Shown here in pieces: positions 1 through 11,480 of a stretch of DNA of 64,000 nt. Under the pieces are notes generated by a model, which worked only from the letters and a program-made list of their open reading frames with translations, made no database searches and was not told the origin of the DNA. This DNA comes from Sinonovacula constricta (taxonomy: Eukaryota > Mollusca > Bivalvia > Cardiida > Solecurtidae). The translations under genes were made by a program, and so were the position numbers. The stretch lies in NCBI GenBank assembly GCA_007844125.1, contig CM017563.1:30122328-30186327 (forward strand), read 5' to 3'. Numbering within the stretch: position 1 is the stretch's first letter; each line of letters starts with the position of its first letter.

Positions 1-416
1 TGCCAGTTAGTTGCAGTATTAGTTTAATATGCTTGATTAACTCAACAATTTTAGAAAAAAATGCATGTAAAAAATTTAACTGAACTTGTTATAAGCAGAA
101 TTATTAAATTCCTAAATAGCTAGATGTATGGAATACTATGATTTTGTGTAAATGTTCCTTTACTTTTGTTCCCCACTTACATTTGTCAGCACACACTGTA
201 GACTATGTTTCTATTCAATAAGTATGGCCAAAGTCTCTATTGGTCTTTGGTAAAGCATTATGGCATGTTTCTTTCTTTTTTCTGTTAGTATTTTTACCAA
301 TGATTTCTAATACTCATTTAGTCCGCTCACTTGTCAGCATTTAAAAGGGAGTTAAGTGAGGTTAGAAAGCTTTGCTGAAAACCATAACCTAATTTCATGT
401 ACTATTATGTTTGCAG

Positions 417-524
417 GTGTGCCTCAGTTTCAACCCCCCCAGCACGCTGATAGCCACTGGCAGTATGGACACGACAGCCAAGCTGTGGGACATACAAACA
501 GGACAGGAGGTCGCCTCTCTCAAC
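417..524 (+). CDS. DAW1: DAW1 exon a (first in window)
   Basis: This exon is 36 codons in phase 0 to phase 0, preceded by ttgcag and followed by gtgagt. It encodes most of one WD blade ([18 protein letters not shown], then AKLWDIQTG). It starts inside the blade, so an upstream exon outside the window must supply the first strand. Confidence 0.93.
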
Positions 525-3500
525 GTGAGTCTTGGGACATTTCTAGACATTTTATTCACAGTTTTAAAGTAATTTGGTCATGTTTGCATTATTTAACTGT
601 TTTAATTAAAATGCCAGACTTTTATGAACCAAATTGAATTATGGACTCATTTCTGATGATTAGGTTGTGTGTGAACGTGCTGTCCTTCAAAACAATATGT
701 TGTCTTAAGTTTGGGAGAATCAAAAGCATTGCAAAGGTTTTAAACAAAAGATGGTTTCCTCATCAGTGAAGATCCCTTATCTTGGCAGCCATAGATGGCA
801 ACTTCAAGGGATTTACAGATGAATTGTATAGAAGCATAAATTTAATTTTCTTGTAATTTCTTCGTTTGTGAATTAAAAGCTATACACCATTGGAAAGCTC
901 TTGAAATTCATATTTTTAGAATACAATATTTTTTAAAATTGAAAAATGCACAAAGAATAATATACAGAAATAAATAAAAGTATTGGCTTATCCTTAAACA
1001 AAGTGAACAGTGTATCTTTTTTGGTTGCATTTTTATACCTTTTAAACTATCAAAATATAGTTTTGATATTTAAAATACTTTATAAAGGCTGTTATATTTG
1101 ATATAAAATTCAGTAAAATAGACTGAAAAATAAAAACACAGTGGTGAGTTTAATACAACACATATTTCCAGATTTTGGCCTGCATTAGCTTCTGCCTTCA
1201 AAGATGGCTGCCTTAAACTGTCTTATCAGTGCCTATGACATCACATGGAAACTATCTATACTACATGTATAATCTCATGAGAAATGTATAATATTCACTA
1301 CAAACTTGACACAAACATTTCCAACTGTGTTTTTTCTCCTTTTAAAAGTTATTTAAAAAAAGAAATCGCATTAAGACCATGGATATTATATATTTTTGTT
1401 CCAGAATAATTTGAACAATTCCTCAAAATCTTTGTTGAGATATGTCACAAATGTAGGCCACATTCCCAAGTCTGTGAAATTCTGTGAAAAAATCCCAAGT
1501 TACAATGAAAACAGTATAATAAACAATATATAAATACAAGCTTAAATGTTGCATTGATAATGTAGTTTAGTGTAGTATTATGATGTAACTTGCATGAAGC
1601 TACAGTGAAGGCAGCAAAATATCCAATTAATAACTGTTAGTGCGATGTCAGAGCCTGTTCGATAACTCAGATCATACAGTTGCACCAACCTTTTCCTTAT
1701 GTGTGCAACTAAGTTTACTTCCAACTGAGCATATGGGAATATACTTTTATGTGTATATGTCAGTCATAAACAGAACATGGATAAGTAAATTTCTCTAGAT
1801 ATCTTAATAGACCGGACCTGGAAGTGCATACGGTAGAGCGTTGGCTCCAGGTGCAGGAGGCACCAGGTTCGAAAAATTGTTAAAAATGGTAGTGGTATAG
1901 CTCCCTTGCTAATACTCAAGCAAATATAAGGGTTGTTCCATGACTGGTTGGCCCGGTGTCAGGATAATGTGACTGGGTGTGGTATCATGCCAGGTGTCCA
2001 TGGCATGCTATACACATTGAAGGTAGCACTATATCTGCTTCAAGTGGACACCGTCTCTAGATAACTGAAATACTGTTGGTGGGACGATAAACTCAACGAA
2101 CAAATCTTAATAGTAAATAAAATATTTTTTACTGTTATTTATACCCAGACATGAATCTATGTTCTTCCACCACCAATGATAGCTTGAATGCACTAATATG
2201 ACCATACTTGTGTCGTATGAGATATATAAAAAAAAAAATCTGTAACTCATTTAAATGTTTTATTTCAGGGTCACTCTGCAGAGATCATTTCCCTGTCATT
2301 TAACTCCTCAGGCAGTCAGCTAATCACTGGGTCCTTCGATCATACAATCATGGTCTGGGATGTCAACAGTGGAAAGTATGTCAGCTTCTTAATATGTTGG
2401 TTTATTTTGTTAGGTTAAGCAACTGCAGGACTGGACCTGGTAGTGCAATTAGTAGAGCGTTGGCTCCAGTTACAGGAGTCCCAGGGTTCAATCCGGGGCC
2501 GCGACATACCAAAGTCATTTAAAATGGTAGTGGTATAGCTTCCTTGCTTATGCTAAAACAAGTATAAGGGTAGTTCCAAGACTGGTTGGCCGGGTTTCAG
2601 GATAATGTGACTGGGTGTGTATCATGCCAGGGGTTCACGGTATGCTATACACTGAAGGCAGCACCGTATCTGCTTCAAGTGGACACTGTCTCCATATAAC
2701 TGAAATACTGTTGGTTGGATAAACCCAATAAACAACTGCAGGGGCACCTGCAGCCACACAGGTAGAGTCACCAACTTGTTACACCAATTCCTTGGCTCCT
2801 TTGCCCCACCCTTCATGGGTAGAAGTCACGGGCAGCTCAAGAACATCCCATAAGGCAAGATCTTCTATCTTATCAGTGTAAAATGTTTTTTAACAGCTAA
2901 CCTGTGGTGCGTAGGTGGCTCTTCCTCCACCAATAATTAGCTGGCTGTCCCCAATATGACCATAATTGTGTCGGTGCAATGTAACAATAAACAAAACAAA
3001 CAGTCTAAAGGTTTTAATATGTTTTAATTTCTTATCTTTTTTTCTGGTCTTAAAACACTTCACAAACAATCTTACTGTCATCTGAAGATAATTTTCAGGA
3101 TGCGCATTGTCGAGTGATATGAGTCACAACCTTGTTATTCTTCAGCTTGCTGCTCACCTATTGGGTTAAAGCTGAGTTTATGGTGAAAACTTCCATGTGT
3201 CGAGGTCTTGTAGCTGACCTATGGTGGGCTGGAAGGTTTACTGAGACACATGTCTGGGGAAATCCTACTCTTATACTGCCAATGTTAGCAGGTTATCACC
3301 AGTATGGCCATGACTCTGTTGGTGTGATTTAAAATGTAACAAAACAAACAGTTTTAAGTTCTTCCATTAAATTGTGTACCCAACCTGAAAACCTGAGAAA
3401 GGATGCAAGCTGGAGCTCTTAGCCTGCTAAGCACATATTGATTAAGTTTGAAACACAAAGTGTAGATCCTGATCCCAAGTTCCTGCAATGTTTCTGTCAG

Positions 3501-6500
3501 TATTATGTAGGCCCTTTAACCGTAGCTTAAAGTCGCTATCAAATAAACAAAAGATAAGTTTTGTTTCAAGCTAATTGTTTGTAGTCTGTTGGGAAACATT
3601 TTTACTATCAATCACACCCAGCTACTTACTTCCTAGGTAGATTAAGTAGTAAGTTAAAAATTACCTGTAGCAGTGTGCAGGTAATAAATAGCCTTGCCCC
3701 AAGATTAACATCTTATTGCTTGTATAATATCCATAACCCACTAATAAAATGTCCAGTATCTTAAATATTGGACAACGTGCTCATGAGTTTGATTTACGTA
3801 TTGACAAATGTATTTAGTAATGGGTACATACCAATCATATTTCAGACGAATCCACACCCTAATAGGCCACAAGGCAGAGATCAGCAGTGCCCAGTTCAAT
3901 TATGATTGTTCCTTGATAGCCACAGGCTCCATGGACAAAACCTGCAAGATCTGGGAAACCAACCATGGTATGTCAATACTGTTGCAGGATGGGTTTTTTT
4001 TGCTGATTTTAGATAAGCGATGGCATGAGGAAATGTGCATTTGGAAGTGCTTTGTGTTTAAACAATGGGACAGATTCACTCAATGATTCTGGCTTCTGCT
4101 CCTGCACTTGTTGTGATGGCTTTATTGGTAGGTCACTAAATGTAAACCTGGGTGAGGGGGCTGGAGAGTTGGTTAGGTCTCAGATACTGGACAAAATAAC
4201 ATATTAGAAATTAGTATTTAATGTTTCAGATTAATTTTTGTTTTGTTTGGGGAGAAAAAACTCCTGTTTGGGAAAGATGTTTGTTTTTTGGCTACAGAGA
4301 TGTAAGAAAAAATAGCCCTGCTTAGCATAGGCAACACAACCCAGGAAGTAAGGGATTGCTGGCTTGATCTCAACTTAACTAATGGAACTTGTATATCTCC
4401 AGTTTATACATTTTGCTTTAAGAGCAATAGTGCATCTATTGTCAACATGAATCAATATGGTATTTTGTCATTATGCTGTCATGATGAATTAAAGATTGTA
4501 TATCATCTGAAGAATTATTGTGAATAAACATTGTATATCATCTGGTGAATGATTGTGGATAAACATTGTATACCATCTGGTGAATGATTGTGGATAAACA
4601 TTGTATACCATCTGGTGAATGATTGTGGATAAACATTATTGTATATCATCTGGTGAATGATTGTGGATAAACACTACAAACATAAGCTTCCTCGATATGA
4701 AAAATGCCTTATTTGTTGTCATACTTACCAATACAAGTACAGAAATTAAATTTATTGTTAAGTTTATTTATTTGTTGCTTGAAATACAACAATAATTCAT
4801 CTCTCTGTTGTTGTTCCACTGATTTATTAAAATAATAATTTATATTTAAATGCATGCTATTTATATGTCCTTTTCTTAAAAGCTTGTGTTTAAGTGCATT
4901 CCAAGCCAGAATTAAGTGTTCTATTGCTTTTTTGTTCATAAAACATCTTTCAAAGTCAAATAACTTCAACCTAAAATAATGTTGTGTCCTGTCTTCTGCC
5001 CAGGCACATGTATTGGCACTTTGCGGGGTCATGAGGATGAAGTCCTGGATGTTTCCTTCGACATGACAGGACAGTACCTCCTGACTGCCTCTGCGGATGG
5101 CACCGCGAGATGTTTTAATGCAACAACCCACACTCTTCTGTCCAAGTTTGAGGGACATGAGGGGGAAATCTCCAAGGTAAAGGAATTTACTTTTTCCTTG
5201 TAATTTGGTATATGTATGGGTTTCCTTTATTAGATGAACATGTTTGAACACAATCATACTTATTTTTTATCTGTACATTTTAATTTATAGCATACAATAC
5301 AATTAAATTTAATTTCATCTGGAAGAAAATTGATGCCTTAAGGTCAGTTATAGCAAGATATTTAAACTTTTGGTGTTGACTTATTTGAAATTCTAAAATA
5401 CCAAATGGATATCTAAGCAACATGTTGGAAACTTCTTTTTTGTTTTACTTCAAGAATAATATCAGATTAGATATTACAAAAATAACAGTTTCTAAAATCT
5501 ATAATAATAGAGTCCAAATTCACCAAAAAAGCATAATAATATATTACAGGATTCAATCTGTTATGGAGCATATGTGTTATCAATCTGTTATGGAGCATAT
5601 GTGTTATGGAACATAAGTAAAGTTATTAGGAATTAACCTAAATGAAATTTTTAATATCCAATAGAATCACTCTTAAAGCCCATAAGATTGAAGTAAGATG
5701 ACTGTTTCGCTAAAAAATCTAAAATACAAAAGGCAAATGATATATGCCATAGGGCTTTTTTTTTTTTTTAGATCAGAACCATTATGCACCTTAACTTTGC
5801 ATGTAAATTCATTTATGAACTCATAGTCAAAACTTTGCATAGCCCTTATAGCCAAAAAAATTAGGGGGTGCCCATTGCATTGTGGTAGTGTCATCGATTT
5901 GCAACTCCTCTGACTGATTAGCCTCTCATCGCATGTGGTTCTAGTCCTTTTTAGGGCGATAGACCTAATTTGAGAAGGTCTTCCAGCTGACTTGCGGTGT
6001 GCTGGCGGGTCTACCCAGATTTGTGTCTGAGGTCTTCGTCCACCAAAATGCTGGACGTTGCTATCATGACCATAAATGGTTGCTGCAATATATTAAAAAA
6101 AAAAATGCAAAATTATTATTTTTTGTTGATGTTGACATTTAGAATGGTTAGTGAAAAGGAGGCAAAGTTACAGATTTCAGGATAGATTATCTCCAAAGTC
6201 TTGAGATGCATCCCTTTAATTCTGCAAGACACTTAAATGGTGTGACTGTAGTGTGACAACATGTCTGAACTACATGAAAAAATTGTTGGTATGAAAATTG
6301 TGACATAACTAAAGTGTGGTTGGTGAATACCACCTCTAAATATGTGATATAACTTTGGAAAAAAAGTTTAACTAAAAGCAAAGAAAAAATAGACTAAGCT
6401 TTCTTTCTACTTGTCTTTCAGATCACCTTCAACCCACAGGGGACCACAGTCCTGACAGCCAGCTCGGATAAGACAGCTCGCCTCTGGGACCCAGAGACCG

Positions 6501-8632
6501 GGGAATGTAAGCAGATCCTTGAGGGACATACTGATGAAATTTTCAGCTGTGCTTTCAACTATGAGGGAAACACCATCATTACTGGTATGATTTATTGTGA
6601 CATCTCAATGGCACTGTGTTTTGATTGAGAATTATTTATTCCACTTACCTCAGTTATGGCATCAGCACCGCCATGATGCTATGGTTCAGATTCAGTATCA
6701 AGCTGACATTTCATAAAAGCATCCATAGATTAGAATGAAATTTTACATATTGCTAGTGACCTAATTTACTGATATAATCAAGTTTGATAGTTCTAGACAG
6801 ATTTTGGGAGAAATATAACCTATAAAATTATGGTGAGTGTACATGCAGGTTTAAGTTTTGTATGCAAGTACTGCTAATCTCACAGAATACTATCAAACCT
6901 TTGAATATTAGAGCACACTGGCCAGTAATAGCTCTTGTTTATGATTTCACGTGTACGAGGGCCATTCAATATATAATGCAACTGTCGCCAGCGTTTCCCT
7001 GTGCGACACATGATTTTCATGCCTTGTATACACACGTAAATCTGACTGTCCACCCTTTACATTGATACCAAATACACGCAGATTAATTTTGAAACGGTTT
7101 ACCTGTAAGTAAATTAATACACCATACTCGTACACACTGTGTTAAAAATGGTTGGAAAATGGTCGCCTGAGAGTGTGAAAATTAGGGCCTATATTCAAGT
7201 GCGGTGTAAAAATGGATTATGAACAAAGGATATTTATCACGAACTGTGTGACGCTTATGGGAAATCTGAAGTGTCATATGCAACAATTACAAGGTGGATG
7301 AAGAAATTTAAAAGTGGAAAAACAACAATTGAAGATGAACCTAGACCAGGAAGGCCACGGTCAGTTGTTACAGACAAAAACATTGAAAAGGTTCGTGAAA
7401 TTATAAAACAAGATGCAAGATTTACAGTGCATGACATAGTTAAGATGACAGGGATCTCATCAGGGTCAGTTCATTTTATTCTGAGAAAGTGTTTGAAAGT
7501 ACGGCAGATAACAGCTCGTTGGATTCCTCATCTCCTGACAGACAATGAAAAACAACAGCGTGTTTCAATTGCCAAGAAACTGCTTAAAATGTATCCTAGC
7601 TACAATTCATGAACATTTGCTGACTTTTGTACAGGTGATGAGACATGGGTACACTTTTTTGAACCCCAGCGTAAAATTAATAACAAGATTATTACAAGTC
7701 AAAAATATTGTCTAAAGTTGAGAAATACTACAAGAAATGACGTCCAGCGTCTGGGATACGTCATATTTGCCTGCTACATGACAATGCGCCACCACACAGA
7801 GCTCAAGTTGTGATCAAGTTTTTAGATGAGCGGAAGGTCAAAGTCATTCCGCATCCACCCTATTCGCCAGATTTGTCACCCTGTGACTTTTTACTATTTC
7901 CGAAACTTAAAAAGTTCCTATCAGGTCGGCGCCATAGGTCAAGACAGGCTGTTGGATCTGCAGTGTACCAGTTCCTTAAGAGTGTACCTAAAAAGGACTA
8001 TGAAAATTCTTTTAAAAGTTGGATTAAACGTCTGAAAATTTGTATACAGGTTAAGGGTGAATACTTTGAGGGACAACATTAAAATTATGAAAATTCCTTG
8101 TTTTTTTGTCAAGAAAACCCAACAGTTGCATTATATATTGAATGGCCCTCGTACTTTATTTTACAAAGCTGGGAAGTGGTTTGCTATATTTTATGGATTA
8201 GGTTTGAAGGCTGCTTTTATTGTCCGAAGGGTCATATTATGGAATTGCGCCCGTCATCTACCTTTCTGTCCATAAGTCCATTAGCAGTTTCTTGTGTGAA
8301 TGAACTTATTTCCTTAATTAGTCATCTGAATATTTTCATATTTGCATGAGTGCTTGAAATTGATAGGCACTTTTGCTTGAATGTGAAATAACTCAGATTG
8401 TATTGTTTGTTTTTCTTGTGCTGACAGTTATTCCTTTAGTATTAAATGAATGTCTTATAATTGAAACTTTAGTGGATATTTTTTGTTCTAAAATAGACAA
8501 ATTGGGAGGGAGATTGCACAGACCATTTTGAAAATTAAAAGTAACATTTAAAAAGGCTTTTTTAACTGTTTCTTTTTCCTCTCTTATCTGCTTATAGGCA
8601 GTAAAGACAACACCTGCAGGATATGGAGATGA
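417..8632 (+). CDS. DAW1: DAW1 (dynein assembly factor with WD repeats 1), 3' six exons
   Basis: DAW1/ODA16 is a cytoplasmic WD40 adaptor that helps assemble outer-arm dynein and load it onto intraflagellar transport for motile cilia. Coding exons are 417-524, 2269-2375, 3846-3967, 5004-5176, 6422-6584 and 8598-8632; all have AG/GT borders and join in phase to about 235 residues. Visible WD blades include [54 protein letters not shown] and the final [17 protein letters not shown]. GHxxEI starts repeat before each blade ([42 protein letters not shown]). The family is about 415 residues in human, so roughly 180 N-terminal residues lie upstream of the window. Family knowledge: this blade order and the exact C-terminal [11 protein letters not shown] are DAW1 hallmarks. 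It reads toward the LRCH gene on the opposite strand. Confidence 0.95.
764..1256 (+). repeat. Dispersed TIR element family IV, copy 1
   Basis: About 490 bp in a DAW1 intron that recurs in the same orientation at 20978-21472 with high similarity end to end. The left end (cttggcagccat) and the right end (aagatggctgcc) are imperfect inverted copies. This suggests a small non-autonomous DNA transposon with no coding capacity. The flanking target duplication is not clear. Confidence 0.65.
1811..2103 (+). mobile_element. tRNA-derived SINE (family I)
   Basis: The 5' end has tRNA-like A-box sequence (cggtagagcgttggctcc) and a B-box (ggttcga). A family-wide body follows (tggttggcccggtgtcagga, then gataatgtgactgggtg) and the 3' end is actgttggtgggacgataaa. 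A perfect 10-bp target-site duplication, atcttaatag, lies at 1801-1810 and 2104-2113. It sits in a DAW1 intron in sense orientation. Confidence 0.88.
2148..2240 (+). repeat. SINE family II, 3' fragment
   Basis: This carries the family II tail (ccaccaatgatagc, atatgaccatacttgtgtcg) followed by an A-rich run. It ends just upstream of the DAW1 exon b acceptor. The tRNA-like head is missing. Confidence 0.55.
2269..2375 (+). CDS. DAW1: DAW1 exon b
   Basis: Acceptor tttcag and donor gtatgt flank 107 nt ending in phase 2. It encodes [15 protein letters not shown] followed by [17 protein letters not shown], one full WD blade. The split Lys codon is completed by the first base of the next exon. Confidence 0.94.
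2430..2732 (+). mobile_element. tRNA-derived SINE (family I)
   Basis: Full-length copy with A-box (attagtagagcgttggctcc) and B-box (ggttcaatccgggg), the shared central body, and a tail ending in caataaa. A perfect 10-bp duplication, caactgcagg, flanks it at 2420-2429 and 2733-2742. It is in sense orientation in DAW1 intron b-c, 55 bp after the exon b donor. Confidence 0.9.
2898..3000 (+). repeat. SINE family II, 3' fragment
   Basis: Contains the family II 3' half (taacctgtggtgcgtaggtg, cctccaccaataattagc, ccataattgtgtcggtgc) and an A-rich end. It is truncated at the 5' side. Confidence 0.6.
3205..3350 (+). repeat. SINE family II, diverged 3' fragment
   Basis: Shares gtagctgacctatggtgggc, the tail tggccatgactctgttgg and an A-rich end with other family II copies, but has diverged further. 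It lies in DAW1 intron b-c. Confidence 0.5.
3846..3967 (+). CDS. DAW1: DAW1 exon c
   Basis: Acceptor tttcag and donor gtatgt flank 122 nt. It encodes [18 protein letters not shown] and [18 protein letters not shown], a complete WD blade. Both splice phases agree with the flanking exons. Confidence 0.94.
4495..4673. repeat. 35-bp tandem repeat, about five copies
   Basis: The unit attgtatatcatctggtgaa plus tgattgtggataaac repeats every 35 bp, with one 3-bp insertion near the end. It is in DAW1 intron c-d and has no coding signal. Confidence 0.85.
5004..5176 (+). CDS. DAW1: DAW1 exon d
   Basis: Acceptor gcccag and donor gtaaag flank 173 nt. It encodes [36 protein letters not shown] and the start of the next blade, [10 protein letters not shown]. 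An open frame on the opposite strand over this exon (4709-5257) is only its shadow. Confidence 0.94.
5867..6105 (+). mobile_element. tRNA-derived SINE (family II), near full length
   Basis: The head resembles a tRNA gene (gcattgtggtagtgtcatcg) with a degenerate B-box (gtggttctagtcc). The body is cttccagctgacttgcggtg and the tail is ctatcatgaccataaatgg, followed by an A run. It aligns with the reverse complement of 58625-58865. It lies in DAW1 intron d-e. Confidence 0.65.
6422..6584 (+). CDS. DAW1: DAW1 exon e
   Basis: Acceptor tttcag and donor gtatga flank 163 nt. It encodes [28 protein letters not shown] and [15 protein letters not shown], covering one blade and the start of the last. The following 2-kb intron contains the mariner element. 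Confidence 0.94.
6956..8151 (+). mobile_element. Mariner (DD34D) transposon, complete ends, defective
   Basis: This 1196-bp element is bounded by perfect 30-bp terminal inverted repeats (6956-6985 and 8122-8151, beginning cgagggccattcaatatata). A TA target duplication lies at 6954-6955 and 8152-8153. Inside is a broken mariner transposase gene in the same orientation. It lies in the intron between DAW1 exons e and f and is transcribed with the host gene. It is a little shorter than the usual 1.3 kb because of an internal loss between the first and second catalytic Asp. Confidence 0.93.
7148..8082 (+). pseudogene. Mariner transposase relic
   Basis: The frame opens at ATG 7148 with an N-terminal [15 protein letters not shown], but has an in-frame TGA at 7220-7222. 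From 7223 it reads through the HTH region ([20 protein letters not shown]) to a second stop at 7610-7612. In the same frame after that stop comes the first catalytic block ([11 protein letters not shown]). The second block ([12 protein letters not shown]) and third ([13 protein letters not shown]) are in another frame, with 34 residues between their Asp residues, the mariner signature. The stretch between DETW and HDN is about 45 codons, shorter than in intact mariners. With two stops, a frameshift and a deletion it cannot make active enzyme. Confidence 0.9.
8598..8632 (+). CDS. DAW1: DAW1 terminal coding exon
   Basis: After acceptor cttatag, the 35 nt encode the last residues [11 protein letters not shown] and a TGA stop at 8630-8632. 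The peptide is identical in pattern to the DAW1 C-terminus of vertebrates, which fixes the gene identity and its 3' end. Confidence 0.95.
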
Positions 8633-8826
8633 AACTTCTAGAGTTACTTGCCCTTGCCAGCATTCTCCACCATTCACCATTCCAAGATTTATTCTCTACT
8701 GTCTTCTAAGCCTTCCTGCGTGGTTTTCAGAGGGCAGCGTTCTAGAGATAGGGATTGGAGTGAAACATGAAATTTTGTCATGAGATATCCAGTATGTCAT
8801 TGTATTTGTATCAGAGACAACAAAAA

Positions 8827-8832
8827 AATAAA
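8827..8832 (+). terminator. Probable DAW1 polyadenylation signal
   Basis: AATAAA lies about 195 nt after the DAW1 stop codon and is the first perfect hexamer in the 3' region. Further AATAAA-like hexamers follow in AT-rich sequence, so the real cleavage site is not proven. Confidence 0.5.
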
Positions 8833-8850
8833 ACTACACTGTCAGTATAA

Positions 8851-9614
8851 ATGAAAGTAGATATAAAATGTATGTACATTTACATATACAACTGTGAAAT
8901 AGATTTCAACCAATTATTAAAGAATGGTTTAACATAGAAAAACAAAAAACAAACCTGCATAATAATTGACAATTACATGTTTAAAATAATAATTATATTT
9001 TTGTTTTGTTCTTTATCATAAGCATTTATAATAAAGGTATTTTAGGAAAGAGTCATCCTAGCATTCTTGAAAATGAGTTGAGCAAGGTAGAACATGCCGT
9101 TTTTTATGTTCACATTATTTAACCTTGTATCAAAATACCTACAGAAGTCTGAGTATTGATTTTCTTTAGGCTCTTTTCAAATAACTGGAAAAAATACCAG
9201 CCATTACAGTTTTGTGCTAAGTTTCAAATCTGCTTGCATAAGTTATTATTAAGGTATGTTTTATCTCATATTAACTGCAAAGATGTAATTTACAAAAGTA
9301 CATTGCTTTGTGTTGCTTGTCATGACTTGGTCATTAGTACTTGTATAAATATTTAGTCAAAGAATACATGGTAATGTAAAATAAATTTAAATTATAATTT
9401 ATATTTTTATTAAATATGAAATAAATACAACCAAATCTTTGAGTTTATGCAACCAGATTTGAAACTAAGCAACAAGAAAAGCGATCATTTTTTTCCATTT
9501 ATCTGAAAAAGAGCCTTCAAGCAAATTATGTGCAAGTTTATTATATAGAGAACTGCTGATTTGGATCTGATGCAACTGGTATTGTCCTATGTATTATTGT
9601 AATCTTTTACTCTT
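8851..9614. other. AT-rich intergenic sequence after DAW1
   Basis: No exon, RNA gene or clear repeat is visible. The first part could still be distal DAW1 3' UTR, because several AATAAA-like hexamers occur. Confidence 0.4.
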
Positions 9615-10188
9615 AAAGATGGTATCTGACAGTTTAGACCAACTATATTTTCTCTAATAACAAAATAAGTCCCTGTTACCTAAAAGGTCCTGCAAAATGC
9701 TGTTTATTGATGTCCTAGGTCTGTGTGAACAGTGAAGCATAAATCCTCACAAATTACATTATTGCAAACAGATATTTCCTGTTGGAGCCATGCTGCACAG
9801 TTAGCTATTTTTAAACTAAAAAACCCATGTGACCACTTACTTTTGAGATCGTTTTATTCGGCGCCGTATGACCTATTAAGTGTCGGTGTGCCGTAAAACC
9901 CAAATAAATAAAAGATCTTTTTACGTGAATATCCGGGTAATCCACTTTAATGTCGATATTTATTTTAGCTGAAATCTCCATCATACTTATTTATAGATTG
10001 GGAAATAATGGACATTTTAAGCGATATATTTCATGGTAGGTACTGTCTTACAATTAAGTTTATGATATAAACTGCCTTTACCTAAACTAAGGTATAAGTG
10101 TATGCAGTAAAAGTGCCAACATTCTCCAGAACAGAGGTAAGATATTGTTACATGTATTAGATAAAGACAAACTGTCAGACCCCACCTT
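9615..10188 (+). mobile_element. TIR element family III, copy a
   Basis: Left end aagatggtatctgacagttt and right end aaactgtcagaccccacctt are inverted copies of the family III terminus (aaggtggtatcYgacagttt). The interior (gccatgctgcacagttagct) matches the copy at 19587-20847, and in inverted orientation those at 30659 and 49815. No coding sequence is seen, so it is probably a non-autonomous DNA transposon. Confidence 0.75.
9851..9915 (+). repeat. SINE-like tail inserted in family III copy a
   Basis: About 60 bp (ggcgccgtatgacctattaa, gtgtcggtgtgccgtaaaac, then AAATAAATAAAA) interrupts family III sequence that is continuous in the copy at 19587. It looks like the 3' end of a third SINE type, inserted secondarily. 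Confidence 0.5.
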
Positions 10189-10194
10189 TAACCT

Positions 10195-10375
10195 GCCGTA
10201 TGAATTGTTCAGACAAAAGAGAAGATCCCAATTTGCCAGCTGGTAGCTGTCTGATCAGAATCTGCACTATTTGCTGCTGAGTCTTTAAGAATAATTCTTA
10301 TTACCTGTGTGTGAAGTTGTAAGCTAATAACTAAGAATGTTGTCTTATTAACAAATGTAGTGGGCTAAGGGTTAC
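10195..10375 (+). repeat. Ancient dispersed repeat VI, copy 1
   Basis: Shares a diverged pattern (agctgtctgatcagaatctg, taactaagaat, aaatgtagtgggctaagg) with 15160-15368. Weaker traces occur near 3430, 27070 and 27830. Too decayed to classify. Confidence 0.4.
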
Positions 10376-11384
10376 ATAGAGCGTTGACCTACTTTCTTTA
10401 CAAATTGTGCCCCTCATAAGACCAGCTTAATTTGGATGTGAAAGTTATTATTGGTCTAATAATTATTTTTTAAATTAGTTGTTAAGCTTTGAGAATTGTT
10501 TAAAGTATGTATCTACATATTGGTTGTCAAATACCCCAAAAGAACTCTGAGAAATAATACATTGTCAAAATTACTTTTTCCAGTTGTTAGCTCACAATAT
10601 ACATTCCAAGACTAACACTGTTATTTATACATTTTTATTGTTGATTATGCTTACCTACTGTGTGTAAAATTCATATTTTATGTGTTATTATTTTGCTGGA
10701 ACTATCATCTATTACAGTTCCCTACTGCATGTGATTTTTGTTTTTCAAAACCATTCTAGTTCCAACTGCATGTATCATAAATTGATAACTGTAAGAATAG
10801 TTACATACAAGAATTGCATTATGGTCTACGTTCCTTTTTTAGATCGTGCTATGATTTATTGTTTATAGAATGTGTAAATACTGTTGCTTTTGTTCCTTGC
10901 GTGTTGTATGAAAGGTTTTCTTTAAAGTTTCAAGTCATTATTAATATTTAATAGGGTTTTCCCCAGGTTCATTTGCTAGTCTTGAAAGATAACAGCATGA
11001 ATACTGTATACATAGTTCCATTTATACTTAAACTTCATTTGTTTTAATCTCTTTCCATGAAGTTGTTAATTTTCTTGGCAAGTCATTTTTCGATAAGTGA
11101 ATCAAATGCTTACTTTTTTAGTGTTAAATATATATAATTTACATATTTACTAAAATTGAAAGGTATTTTGTTAATCAACAGCTTGCTTGATCATGGATTG
11201 TGTTACACTCTGGAGGATTTTTTTGCGTGAATACTTTTTGTGATGTTTTTAGTGCCTTTACTGTAAAATACCATCAAATATACAGTTTTGTTTTTAAGTT
11301 ACATCACTTTGGCGCAGTTATGGCCTTATTGGTGACCTCTAGTGTTTATTGGTTTTGGGGATGTCAGACAAAAGTATGGGTAGA
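10376..11384. other. AT-rich intergenic sequence
   Basis: No gene, RNA or clear repeat seen on either strand. Confidence 0.4.
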
Positions 11385-11480
11385 ATTCCCAGCATTCAGC
11401 TGGTCAGCTGGAAGACCTCCCCAGGTTCTCTCCCCTGACAGGACTTGAACCCACTATGTGAGAGGCTGAGGGGTTAACAG
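11385..11480 (-). repeat. SINE family II, 5' tRNA-like fragment
   Basis: Reversed, this shows the family II B-box region (RC of gacaggacttgaaccca) and the adjacent body (cagctggaagacctcc as RC). The A-box side is degraded. Confidence 0.5.

Noticed and set aside
4709..5257. 182-codon minus-strand frame
   Set aside because: It is antisense to the DAW1 exon at 5004-5176, whose WD40 content is unmistakable; the rest is AT-rich intron.
11385..11480. Possible tRNA gene from B-box-like sequence
   Set aside because: The B-box sits in SINE family II sequence without a tRNA cloverleaf; the same is true of the other B-box sites in the window.
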